Source: JBDHUJ01 sp039809105 (GTDB lineage Bacteria > Patescibacteriota > Saccharimonadia > Saccharimonadales > UBA4665). From it: a DNA stretch of 31,669 bases. This document shows, piece after piece, positions 1 through 6,685 of the stretch. Below the pieces are notes generated by a model. That model was not told the origin of the DNA. It saw only the letters and a program-made list of their open reading frames with translations, and searched no databases. Every line of letters starts with the position of its first letter. The stretch's first letter is position 1. A program made the position numbers and the translations under genes. Location of the stretch: the NCBI GenBank assembly GCA_039809105.1, contig JBDHUJ010000019.1, positions 1 to 31,669 of the forward strand, read 5' to 3'.

Positions 1-121
1 GACCCGCCGGCTGGAGGATTTCTGCCGGGAATGGATGGCAAGGGCCAACCAACCGGAGTTATTTACCAGCCCCACCGAATACTTGCGGTTTACGCTTGTT
101 CCGGGTTAGTTGACTGAACCC
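1..121 (+). repeat. Terminal inverted repeat, left copy (121 bp)
   Basis: Positions 1-121 are the exact reverse complement of 31549-31669; identity stops at base 122 on this side. The repeat carries the 3' end of a coding region whose stop lies 12 bp inside its inner edge. A coding end followed so closely by a sharp boundary in both copies looks like the edge of an insertion element or other duplicated gene. The window ends inside both copies, so the full element is not visible. It may end here because an assembler could not resolve the repeat. Confidence 0.9.
2..109 (+). CDS. C-terminal fragment of a repeated gene (left copy), partial
   Basis: An open frame runs in from the window edge and ends at TAG 107-109, giving 35 residues. 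The fragment has an amphipathic helical stretch (RLEDFCREWMARANQ) and a hydrophobic end (YLRFTLVPG). I do not recognise the family. Duplication in inverted orientation with a sharp boundary just after the stop suggests a transposase or another mobile-element protein, but nothing catalytic is visible. An identical fragment lies at 31561-31668 on the other strand. Confidence 0.5.
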   Translation, partial: TRRLEDFCREWMARANQPELFTSPTEYLRFTLVPG

Positions 122-166
122 TACTGGGGACTTGCTTGCTAAACTGAAGGCAAAGGCATCATACGA

Positions 167-172
167 TATAAT
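167..172 (+). promoter_or_regulatory. Candidate -10 box of a leaderless promoter
   Basis: TATAAT lies 7 nt before GTG 180, which is in frame with the downstream gene. A weak -35 (CTGAAG, 144-149) sits 17 bp upstream. No Shine-Dalgarno sequence precedes the GTG. The transcript would begin at or next to the start codon. Confidence 0.4.
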
Positions 173-179
173 AAAGTCC

Positions 180-812
180 GTGAAGAAGCCCGTCATCATC
201 GCAACCGCAGTCGGTATCGGACTAGTGGTGCTTGGCATTTACCTATATCTTTTTCCGGCGCCCTGGAAGCCTGCTTTCTTACGGAACCCTACAGAGCAGC
301 AGGTTCAGGCACGGCTCGACGCATCACGCGACCCAGTATATTTACCCAGGACTGAGCATACGGCCACTGCGGGCGGCATGACCTACCACAATAGGTTCAC
401 AACCTACAGCACCTGGCAAGACGCCTACTACGTGCAGGCGATTTTGAAGGGATTTTATTATCAGGTGTCACCGCGCTCGGTAATAAGCACGGGTGACGAT
501 GGACCCGAAGCGTCCATCGTCGACTTTTTGAACAATGTTAAAGATGGTAAGATGTGTAGCGCCACGGACGGGCAGATTACCGACTGCTCCTTCACACAGG
601 CAGGGCTTGGCGAGCGGAAGTTCAAGGCCTACGGGATAGATGGCTATACCCTAGTGGCAGAGATTACCCAGACCAACTACAGCTTCTCGGGCAAAGCAAG
701 TCTGAGGACTTTTAACGATAGCGAAACGAAGCAAGTAGAGCAGATGCTGACCGATGTATCGCCGGTTCCGCTCACCGAAGCGCGCAAATCGCAGTTTGCC
801 TACAATATCTAG
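180..812 (+). CDS. Membrane-anchored protein of unknown function
   Basis: The protein is about 210 aa from GTG 180, or 226 aa from TTG 132. It begins with a short basic stretch (VKKP) followed by one hydrophobic segment of about 22 residues (IIATAVGIGLVVLGIYLYLF), and the rest is a soluble domain probably outside the membrane. Two cysteines (MCSATDGQITDCSF) could form a disulfide. I chose GTG 180 because TATAAT lies 7 nt upstream and the TTG at 132 has only a poorly spaced GGGG before it; TTG 132 remains possible. The gene starts very close to the inner edge of the terminal repeat, so its original 5' region may have been altered by that insertion. It converges on the delta'-like gene with a 19-bp gap. 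No family recognised. Confidence 0.6.
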   Translation: MKKPVIIATAVGIGLVVLGIYLYLFPAPWKPAFLRNPTEQQVQARLDASRDPVYLPRTEHTATAGGMTYHNRFTTYSTWQDAYYVQAILKGFYYQVSPRSVISTGDDGPEASIVDFLNNVKDGKMCSATDGQITDCSFTQAGLGERKFKAYGIDGYTLVAEITQTNYSFSGKASLRTFNDSETKQVEQMLTDVSPVPLTEARKSQFAYNI

Positions 813-831
813 TGCCCCGCCAGTCCGGCAT

Positions 832-1683
832 CTACAGCGATAGCATCAGGTCGGTGAGGACGAGTTTGGTGTTGCCGTTTTTCTCGAGGGCATCCTGAGC
901 GGTTACTCCCGCTTGCAATACGGCCTGCCAGCGAGGTAAAGTGGCTGGGTTTTGGGCGGCGGCTCGTTCCAGGCTTACGGTGGCGACACGAACCAGGTTA
1001 TCGACAAAGGCGTTAGCAGCCTCTTTGTCTTTGGCCATGGCGTCGATATGCAGCAACCGGTCGTAGGTGTTGCCGGCTAGGACGGCTCGCACCGTATCTA
1101 TATCGGCGTTGCTTTCACCGCTTAGTATTGCTTCCATTTGGCGGATTGAGCCTTCGGTCATCAAGTGGGCGCGTTCTATATCTGTCGGCGCGTAGCCTTT
1201 TACGACGAACCAGTCAGCGATTTGCCGCTTGCTTGGCGTTGTTACGGCCAACTCGGTTGTCCGTGAACGGATGGTAGCGAGCAGGCGTTTCGAATCATGT
1301 GAGACTAGCACGAGGACACTGCCCTGCGGTGGTTCTTCGAGCGTTTTTAGAAGTGCGTTCTGAGCTTCGGTAGAAAGCGTGTCGGCGTCGTCTAGTACTA
1401 CGACGCGTTTTACCACCGCATTGCCGGGCACCGTCAGTGCGAAGAAGCTTTGCAGCCCACGAACGGATTCTATGGGTATGGTTCCCTTTTCTGGTGCCAG
1501 AAGTCGGAAGTACTGCTCATTCTCGAGGTTTTTGCTGCCAAGCAGTTCTTTGGCGAGCACGTTCGCGATGGTGCTGAGGCCTATTCCCCGCTGCCCTGTC
1601 AGCAGTACCGCATGTGCGGGCTTGTCCAGAAATGCCTGTAGCGATGTTCTCGCATCCTTGCTCAGGAGCAGTTCATCGAACAT
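832..1683 (-). CDS. holB: DNA polymerase III delta' subunit-like clamp-loader ATPase
   Basis: 283 aa, an AAA+ clamp-loader protein expected to help load the sliding clamp during replication. The Walker A region is GQRGIGLST near residue 30, where the usual lysine is replaced by Leu; a degenerate P-loop is typical of delta' rather than of DnaX. The Walker B region reads VVVLDDAD, followed by LLKTLEEPP and an SRC-like IRSRT near residue 140. The zinc-binding cysteines of many delta'/DnaX proteins are absent. It is the last gene of the minus-strand operon and is separated from the pseudouridine synthase gene by a palindromic repeat. Family identity is strong; delta' over another non-catalytic loader subunit is likely. 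Confidence 0.8.
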   Translation of the reverse strand: MFDELLLSKDARTSLQAFLDKPAHAVLLTGQRGIGLSTIANVLAKELLGSKNLENEQYFRLLAPEKGTIPIESVRGLQSFFALTVPGNAVVKRVVVLDDADTLSTEAQNALLKTLEEPPQGSVLVLVSHDSKRLLATIRSRTTELAVTTPSKRQIADWFVVKGYAPTDIERAHLMTEGSIRQMEAILSGESNADIDTVRAVLAGNTYDRLLHIDAMAKDKEAANAFVDNLVRVATVSLERAAAQNPATLPRWQAVLQAGVTAQDALEKNGNTKLVLTDLMLSL

Positions 1684-1695
1684 GACTCACCTCGT

Positions 1696-1781
1696 TGTCA
1701 TGCTGAACTTGTTTCAGCACCCATGCGTTCATATGAGCGTCCGTGCTACCGTATGGGTCCTGAAACAAGTTCAGGATGACA
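1696..1781. repeat. REP-like long inverted repeat
   Basis: Arms at 1696-1723 and 1754-1781 are 28 bp each, with a 30-nt loop and only two mismatched positions. Each arm carries the core CTGAACTTGTTTCAG, itself partly palindromic, and the element ends in TGTCAT/ATGACA. It fills the gap between the delta'-like and pseudouridine synthase genes. The arms match in style the repeat at 6568-6634, so this is a dispersed family. Similar GTCAT-CTGAA-type palindromes occur in many bacterial genomes. Confidence 0.8.
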
Positions 1782-1800
1782 GGAGTTGAAGCTTTTGCGG

Positions 1801-2682
1801 TCACTGGATAAGCTCCTGGAATTCAGGGGGGATGGGAGCTCGAAAGACTTTACGCTCACTGTTTGCGGGAATGGTTATTTCTAGCTCTTCGGCATGCAAG
1901 AATAGTCTGTCGGCAGGCTCACCGCCGTACATGTGGTCGCCAACTATCGGGTGGCCAAGGTGGCTCAGGTGGACGCGCAATTGGTGGGTGCGGCCGGTGG
2001 TCGGCTTGAGTTCGAGTAGCGAATGTTTGTCGTTCTGCGCAACGACTTTGTAATGCGTGACGGCGCTTTTGCCTTGCGCGCCGACACGAAATGTAGCCGG
2101 AGCACGCGGATTGCGCTCTATGGGCATGTCTATGACTGCTTCGGGCGGATTCAAATGACCTGTTACTACGGCGGCGTACGTTTTCTTGGTCTTGCGCTGG
2201 GCGAACTGCTTTTGCAGCCAGGCGAGTGCTTTCGGCGTCTTGGCACATATCATCACACCAGATGTACCGCGGTCTAGGCGGTGAACTATGCCGGCACGGT
2301 TGTTCAGCGAATTCTTATCTTGGTCGAGTAAAACTTCGTCTTTTATGCGGCCGTGGAGCCAGGTGGCGACACTCGGTTCGGGGTTAAAAGCGCCTTTACT
2401 GTGTGTTAGTAACCCGACTGGCTTTACTATTACCACGCAGTCGTCGTCTTCGTACAAAATAGGCAGTTCAATGTCGGGTATGGTAAATGCCTCTGGGTCA
2501 TAATCTACAACTACTTCGTCGGAAATTCGGATTTTGGTGCCGGCTTTGGTGGTAACTACGCCGTTGATGGTGACTTTGCCGTCATCTATCAGCCGTACTG
2601 CAAACGACCTGCTGAGCGTTGGCAGCAGGCTAACCACTCGCTGGTCCAGCCGCTCTCCCCTGCTTAGTTCTATGTTAGCCAT
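1801..2682 (-). CDS. rluD: RluA-family pseudouridine synthase
   Basis: 293 aa. Isomerises selected uridines of ribosomal RNA to pseudouridine. An N-terminal S4-type RNA-binding domain (residues 9-60: RLDQRVVSLL through DGKVTING) is followed by the catalytic domain. The signature HRLDRGTSG lies at 134-142, with Asp137 the catalytic aspartate, and the later family motif GRTHQLRVHLSHLGHPIVGD is present. Length and S4 domain fit RluD/RluC-like enzymes; the exact target uridine cannot be read from sequence. The start overlaps the end of the upstream C39-like gene by 8 bp, indicating translational coupling. Confidence 0.85.
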   Translation of the reverse strand: MANIELSRGERLDQRVVSLLPTLSRSFAVRLIDDGKVTINGVVTTKAGTKIRISDEVVVDYDPEAFTIPDIELPILYEDDDCVVIVKPVGLLTHSKGAFNPEPSVATWLHGRIKDEVLLDQDKNSLNNRAGIVHRLDRGTSGVMICAKTPKALAWLQKQFAQRKTKKTYAAVVTGHLNPPEAVIDMPIERNPRAPATFRVGAQGKSAVTHYKVVAQNDKHSLLELKPTTGRTHQLRVHLSHLGHPIVGDHMYGGEPADRLFLHAEELEITIPANSERKVFRAPIPPEFQELIQ

Positions 2683-3316
2683 GTGCCGCCTTCTTAAACC
2701 CAGTCATCTCTGCCGTATTATCATCGCCTCCCATAGCCTCCCAAAGTTTTGAGCTTTCTATGCGCCGGTAGGGCTGGGGTGGCAAGCCGGGGTCATGCGC
2801 AATGTACTCGTCTCCTTCTTTGGAGAGGATTAAAATGGCGTGGGACGAAAACCCAGGCCCGTCATTCAGGACTTTAGAATTCACACTCAAAAAAACTAGA
2901 CGGTCTTCTGCGAGCATATTGTCCAAGTCTGCCAGGGTAGCACGACGGCATTCGTAAGCGATGGTTTGCAGGAATTCCGGGATGTAGTCGCGCATACTCT
3001 GGATGGTAGAGTGTTCGTAATACCACGCTATTTCCTCTTCGCTATAGAGCGTGCTCAGGTACGATTCCCCTTTGTCTAGGAACCTTGGGTAGTTGAACGG
3101 TTCAATCATGCGGATGTCGAGCCCTAGCCGAGCCATTTTGGGCAGGGGCTCGACTGTCCAGACGGCACGGTTCCCGCTTACGTCGAACCCAGACAATGTT
3201 TCCAACTCGCCCCAAGTCGGTTTTTGCCCCAAAAAGTAATCCAGCACAGAGGCATATACGGCTAGCATGCAACGCATACCCCCTTCGTGGTTCGGGTAGA
3301 ATGGGACTTGTTTCAC
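2675..3316 (-). CDS. C39-like cysteine peptidase family protein
   Basis: 213 aa. The N-terminal GGMRCMLAVYASVLDY resembles the catalytic-cysteine helix of papain-like C39/C39-like domains (Cys16). The later GFSSHAILIL (His159) followed about 16 residues on by AHDPG (Asp175) gives the Cys-His-Asp order and spacing of that fold. No signal peptide is seen, so it is probably cytoplasmic. It could be a peptidase or an inactive relative; the substrate is unknown. It lies 2 bp after trpS and overlaps the pseudouridine synthase start. The family call rests on motif pattern only. Confidence 0.55.
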   Translation of the reverse strand: MKQVPFYPNHEGGMRCMLAVYASVLDYFLGQKPTWGELETLSGFDVSGNRAVWTVEPLPKMARLGLDIRMIEPFNYPRFLDKGESYLSTLYSEEEIAWYYEHSTIQSMRDYIPEFLQTIAYECRRATLADLDNMLAEDRLVFLSVNSKVLNDGPGFSSHAILILSKEGDEYIAHDPGLPPQPYRRIESSKLWEAMGGDDNTAEMTGFKKAAHG

Positions 3317-3318
3317 CG

Positions 3319-4359
3319 TTACGACCTCAGGCCAACGGCTTTTTGGACTCGCAGGAGCGTGGCGCCAGCAATTTCGTTCATCTGCTTTTCGTCGGATTCT
3401 AGCTTGGCCATGAGTGCGACTTCGTCGACCTGGCTCAAGCGCTGCTGGAAATCGGCGAGGAACGCATTGACGGCTTCGGCGACGGTAGTCTTGAGCGGGC
3501 CATATTGCTCCTGGCCTACGTAGTCGGCAACGACATCGGCATAGGGCCGGTTGCTAAGCAGCGCAAGTATTTGCAGCAGGTTTCGTATGCCCGGCTGGTC
3601 CTGTGCGCTCGGGTCAATCTTGCCAAGGCTATCTGTTGTTGCGCTCTTAATCTTTTTTGCAGCCTCTTCCGGAGAGTCACCAAGGAAAATTATGCCCTTG
3701 CCCGATTCATCACTCTTACTCATCTTCTTCGTCGGGTCTTGCAGGTCTTTAATTCGTAGCCCCTGGTCCTTCCCGAAGAATTCATGCTGCTTCTTGACTT
3801 CTTCCGGCACCACAAATAGCTCACCGAACTGGTTGTTCAGACGAGTAGCAATATCGCGGGCAAACTCTAGATGTTGGGTCTGGTCTTCGCCGACCGGCAC
3901 ATAGCTGGAATTGTATAGCAGGATATCTGCGGCCATCAGTACCGGGTAGTTAAACAGGCCTACGCTTATGCGGTCTTCGTTGAGCTTGGCCGATTTGTCT
4001 TTGAACTGGGTCATACGGGACATTTCGCCGAAGCCGGTGAAGCAATCGAGAATCCAGGTGAGTTCGGAGTGAGCTGGGATGTAGCTCTGGCGGTAAATGT
4101 GTATGTTCGGGTGGTCGAGTGGCAAACCGGCTGCAACGAAAAGCCGTAGATTGTGCAGAATCTGCGCTTGAAGCAGCGAGTGGTCGATGGGAGTCGTGAA
4201 GCTGTGCAGATCTGGTACGAACAAATTCACCTCGAACTCATCGGCCCGAGTTTTCGCCATATCTATCAGCGGCAGTAGTGCTCCGAAATAGTTTCCAATG
4301 TGCAGGTCGTTGTTTGCCCGAAGGCCAGTCAGAATTACAGGTTTACTCATAGTATGCAT
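3319..4359 (-). CDS. trpS: Tryptophanyl-tRNA synthetase
   Basis: 346 aa, a class I synthetase that charges tRNA(Trp). The HIGH-like motif is HIGN at residues 20-23 and KMSKS lies near residue 212. TGLRANNDLHIGNYFGALLP and GEDQTQHLEFARD are typical of bacterial TrpRS, and the length is normal. The first ATG (4359) overlaps the racemase stop as TAATG, which favours it. An in-frame ATG at 4350 lies 7 nt after a TATAAT and could start a leaderless transcript, giving a protein 3 residues shorter. Confidence 0.93.
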   Translation of the reverse strand: MHTMSKPVILTGLRANNDLHIGNYFGALLPLIDMAKTRADEFEVNLFVPDLHSFTTPIDHSLLQAQILHNLRLFVAAGLPLDHPNIHIYRQSYIPAHSELTWILDCFTGFGEMSRMTQFKDKSAKLNEDRISVGLFNYPVLMAADILLYNSSYVPVGEDQTQHLEFARDIATRLNNQFGELFVVPEEVKKQHEFFGKDQGLRIKDLQDPTKKMSKSDESGKGIIFLGDSPEEAAKKIKSATTDSLGKIDPSAQDQPGIRNLLQILALLSNRPYADVVADYVGQEQYGPLKTTVAEAVNAFLADFQQRLSQVDEVALMAKLESDEKQMNEIAGATLLRVQKAVGLRS

Positions 4360-4363
4360 TATA
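4358..4363 (-). promoter_or_regulatory. Candidate internal -10 box for trpS (leaderless)
   Basis: TATAAT on the minus strand overlaps the racemase stop codon and lies 7 nt before the in-frame ATG at 4350 of trpS. No convincing -35 is seen. The same box-to-start spacing recurs before several other genes in this window. Confidence 0.35.
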
Positions 4364-5048
4364 CCTTGTCTCTGTTGATTTTGCGTAGCATCGCTGTTGC
4401 TAAAGACGAAAGCGAATCAATGACCGGTAAGTCTGTATCTACCCCGACCAGCGGCAGTTCAGTGCAACCGAGCAATATTGCGTCGGCTCCACGGGCTTCC
4501 AGGGCGCTAGCAAGCTTGTTCAGCCGCGGTCGTAATGTCGCTGCTTCCTTGCCGGAAATGACTTCGTGAATGATGTCGTTTAGCTTGTCCATCTCTGTTT
4601 CGGCGGGTAAAACTACGCCGATGCCATGCGCTTTAAGCGCATTTTCATACAGTTTGGTACGCAGTGTATGTGGAGATGCAAGCAGCCCGACCCGTTCTGC
4701 GCCCAAAGCGGTTATGTCGGTCGATACTGCATCTATCATCGAGACGAATTTATCGCTTTGCAGCGGCAGCTCGTCGAGTAGCAAATGTGCCGTGTTGCAT
4801 GCCAGACCGATTGCCGACGCATTTTCCATCGGTAGTTGCGCGCAGGTGGAGCGGATAACCCGCACGGCATCTGCGGTCCGTTTGGTAGAGCTTATGAAGT
4901 CCGGCACTTGCATAGAGGCGTGTAGAATAGCCGGGTATTCGTCGGGCTCGCCCTGGTGAAACGACCGAGAAAGTTCCAGGAGTAGTTGATGCAGGCGGAG
5001 TGAGGCTTGCGGTCCCATCCCACCTAAGATTACAAGTTGGTTTTGCAT
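4359..5048 (-). CDS. Aspartate/glutamate racemase family protein
   Basis: 229 aa. The cofactor-independent racemase signature is complete: GGMGP near the N-terminus, ACNTAH with the first catalytic cysteine (Cys84), and GCTELP with the second (Cys195). Such enzymes interconvert L- and D-aspartate or glutamate, often to supply D-amino acids for peptidoglycan. Substrate choice between Asp, Glu and others cannot be decided here. It lies 2 bp after the 297-aa gene and overlaps trpS by one base (TAATG), so it belongs to the same operon. Confidence 0.85.
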   Translation of the reverse strand: MQNQLVILGGMGPQASLRLHQLLLELSRSFHQGEPDEYPAILHASMQVPDFISSTKRTADAVRVIRSTCAQLPMENASAIGLACNTAHLLLDELPLQSDKFVSMIDAVSTDITALGAERVGLLASPHTLRTKLYENALKAHGIGVVLPAETEMDKLNDIIHEVISGKEAATLRPRLNKLASALEARGADAILLGCTELPLVGVDTDLPVIDSLSSLATAMLRKINRDKV

Positions 5049-5050
5049 GG

Positions 5051-5944
5051 TTATTCTTCCTCTTCAAGTTCAGTTAGTTCAACGAAATGGGCTAGTTCGC
5101 GGCGTGCAGATGGGTCGCGAACTGTATCGACATCTAGCGTCTCGAGTGTCGCCTCTGTTAATGCCGGCTCACCACCATGGGCCACAAAGTACGGTGGTGT
5201 CTGGTGCCTGGTGAATATCTGGGCGCTGTCGACCATAAGTGGTGTAAGACCACTACCATCTGCCATGCCGCGCATAGCCATCCGTGCCAAGTAGAAGTTG
5301 CGCTCTTGCCCGCAGCCGATGCTGACGATTCGTTCGGCAGCAATTTGGTCTGGTGCGCTTATACTGAACGCCGCAAGCTCGAGCTCGCTGGTATCTTGAA
5401 ACGCAAAGTGGGCGCTGGTGTAGCGGATCGGATCTCCTTTGTGCTTAGGTTGCTTTCTAACTAACTCTGCCACAAATTTGCCGCCCCGGGTGAACACCTG
5501 CTCTGCAAGCGGTGCAAATGGTGCGAGGTCAAACGGCGTATCGCTGGCATGAAGTACTCTCCCTACTCTGTCGCCAAACCTTCGGTCGATATGTCGTTGC
5601 AACTGTTCGTGTAGCTGCAACGCGGTCGCACGCACATCTGACTGATCCACACCGTTCACGGCTGCCCCTAAGTGGTTTGCGTGCACTATCTGTAGTTGTT
5701 CGTGGGGGATTAACCTGGCGATACGCAGCGCGCTGTCGGCGTAAGTTAAAGCCCGTAACGGCATCGTGGTCGTCGCGCCCATAATCAGCCGCAGCACTGT
5801 TCCTTTGCCGTCTGGCGCCGTCATAACGTCTGCCAGGGTCGCTATGTCTTCTTTGCCGACCGACTCCACGAAAGCGGGTCGGTCTTGGAGTAGTTGTGAG
5901 CGCAAACGCCCAGGTAAATGCATCTTTTCGTGTGCAGTTGTCAT
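5051..5944 (-). CDS. Conserved-looking protein of unknown function, first gene of the trpS operon
   Basis: 297 aa with no recognised motif. The region TVLRLIMGATTTMPLRALTY looks like a buried strand followed by a Thr-rich turn and a helix, suggesting an alpha/beta fold. The C-terminus is acidic (ELTELEEEE). No signal peptide or membrane segment. It starts with ATG after an AGAGGA ribosome binding site. An intrinsic terminator hairpin ends about 25 nt before the ATG, and upstream of that lies an attenuator-like RNA, so expression may be controlled by read-through. The leading position in an operon with a racemase and TrpRS hints at amino-acid-related metabolism, but this is inference. Confidence 0.7.
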   Translation of the reverse strand: MTTAHEKMHLPGRLRSQLLQDRPAFVESVGKEDIATLADVMTAPDGKGTVLRLIMGATTTMPLRALTYADSALRIARLIPHEQLQIVHANHLGAAVNGVDQSDVRATALQLHEQLQRHIDRRFGDRVGRVLHASDTPFDLAPFAPLAEQVFTRGGKFVAELVRKQPKHKGDPIRYTSAHFAFQDTSELELAAFSISAPDQIAAERIVSIGCGQERNFYLARMAMRGMADGSGLTPLMVDSAQIFTRHQTPPYFVAHGGEPALTEATLETLDVDTVRDPSARRELAHFVELTELEEEE

Positions 5945-5968
5945 GTAAAAATCCTCTCAAAATTAAAA

Positions 5969-5997
5969 AGTCCGTCACGTTTCGTTCGTGACGGACT
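5969..5997 (-). terminator. Intrinsic terminator/attenuator before the 297-aa gene
   Basis: Perfect 11-bp stem (AGTCCGTCACG with its complement) and 7-nt loop, followed on the minus strand by TTTTTAATTTT. It sits between the RNA module at 6035-6095 and the ATG at 5944, so it can act as a leader attenuator. The 5' strand contains CCGTCAC, which can pair (one G-U) with GTGGCGG at 6046-6052 of the upstream RNA module. Confidence 0.85.
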
Positions 5998-6095
5998 GAT
6001 CAATAGTTCTGGATTAGTTATGTAATTCTAGACACACAGAACAAGCCGCCACGGTTTGTGCGGCTATACCAAGATACGCTCTGATTGCTATTGAG
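5998..6095 (-). ncRNA. Attenuator-like leader RNA, module 1
   Basis: On the minus strand this segment contains a stem-loop (AGCCGC paired with GCGGCT, extended by CAC/GTG around a bulge) followed by TTGTTCTGTG, about 40 nt before the terminator at 5969-5997. The 18-mer at 6035-6052 (CACAGAACAAGCCGCCAC on the plus strand) recurs with one change at 6392-6409 in module 2. GTGGCGG can pair either inside its own hairpin or with CCGTCAC of the terminator, the mutually exclusive arrangement expected of a riboswitch or attenuator. Ligand unknown. Structures were folded by eye. Confidence 0.5.
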
Positions 6096-6127
6096 TTGTC
6101 TCATAAAACTTTAAAAGAAGATTACTA

Positions 6128-6301
6128 CTACAGATGCCCGTCATCGAGCATGCCTTGTATGGCACGCTGCCATGGGTCTGCACTGTGACGTCTTGCCATG
6201 GCTCGTGCGGCAATTATCGCCGCTTCGCTAGCACTAATTCCCTCTTGGCGTGTTACTGCCTCAGGTGCATTGTCTGTCTGATTATTATCTAGAGCTTCCA
6301 T
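6128..6301 (-). CDS. Small 57-aa protein of unknown function
   Basis: An ATG at 6301, with AGGA about 7 nt upstream, opens a 57-codon frame ending in TAG. The peptide begins MEALDNNQTDNAPEAVTRQE and ends QRAIQGMLDDGHL; it is acidic at the N-terminus, then has an alanine-rich helix (ASEAAIIAARAMARR). No membrane segment. It lies between two attenuator-like RNA modules and has a terminator immediately on each side, so it behaves as a separately controlled small gene. No homologue recognised. Confidence 0.65.
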   Translation of the reverse strand: MEALDNNQTDNAPEAVTRQEGISASEAAIIAARAMARRHSADPWQRAIQGMLDDGHL

Positions 6302-6335
6302 GATGATTCCTAATTACTTAACATTTAGTATTTAA

Positions 6336-6358
6336 AAACCGCCGGTTAGTGGCGGTTT
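6336..6358 (-). terminator. Intrinsic terminator/attenuator before the 57-aa gene
   Basis: 8-bp stem AAACCGCC/GGCGGTTT with a 7-nt loop, followed on the minus strand by TTTAAAT. It lies 35 nt before the 57-aa gene. Its 5' strand AAACCGCCAC is perfectly complementary over 10 nt to GTGGCGGTTT of the upstream RNA module (6400-6409), giving an antiterminator option. Confidence 0.75.
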
Positions 6359-6447
6359 CTTCTCTGGGTTCAATGTAGTTTAGCTTGAGCGCACAGAACA
6401 AACCGCCACACGGGCGTTGGTAAAGTAAAACCAATAGTTATTCTGTG
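6359..6447 (-). ncRNA. Attenuator-like leader RNA, module 2
   Basis: On the minus strand CACAGAA (6441-6447) pairs with TTCTGTG (6392-6398), enclosing two hairpins: TTGGT/ACCAA and CGCC/GGCG. This is a small three-way junction. GTGGCGGTTT within it is complementary to the 5' strand of the terminator at 6336-6358. The motif is shared with module 1. The arrangement resembles a transcription-terminating riboswitch, but no known class was recognised (it is not a T-box: no GGGUGGNACCGCG). Immediately upstream (6451-6487) a hairpin with GCTTGACA/TGTCAAGC arms and an inner GTGTA/TACAC stem may mark the promoter or an operator. Confidence 0.5.
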
Positions 6448-6507
6448 TCATGCTTGACATGTGTACTAATATACACCCTCTGTCAAGCAGACGCAACTTT
6501 CCTCTCT

Positions 6508-6680
6508 GCACTGTCATCCCCGCCCCCATCCAAGCCGAGAGTAAACTCCGGCGGTGATCCATCCTCCGTCATCTTGAACTCGATTCAGGATCTTTGTGCA
6601 TTCGAGGGAGATTCCGAATCAAGTTCGGAATGACGAAACGCTAAGAAGATGGATCCCCGCCTGCGCGGGGATGACAGTGC
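6508..6680. repeat. Nested palindromic repeats
   Basis: The outer arms 6508-6523 and 6665-6680 are perfect 16-bp inverted copies (GCACTGTCATCCCCGC). Nested inside is a second inverted repeat, 6568-6593 with 6609-6634, whose GTCAT-TGAACT-GATTC arms relate to the repeat at 1696-1781. The 3' outer arm is also a small hairpin (CCCCGC-GCGGGG). With the two RNA-module features this accounts for the 384-bp stretch between the 57-aa gene and the methyltransferase gene; I see no gene in it. Confidence 0.8.
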
Positions 6681-6685
6681 ACGAA

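Noticed and set aside
5051..5944. Cyclodipeptide synthase-like or class I synthetase-like fold for the 297-aa protein
   Set aside because: Only a faint resemblance of one strand-turn-helix region; the catalytic Ser and Tyr-x3-Glu residues are not in place.
5998..6447. T-box riboswitch upstream of the trpS operon
   Set aside because: The conserved GGGUGGNACCGCG antiterminator motif and a specifier-loop stem are missing.
6380..6562. 60-aa minus-strand frame across the RNA module and repeats
   Set aside because: It covers palindromic and structured sequence, has no ribosome binding site and an odd composition.
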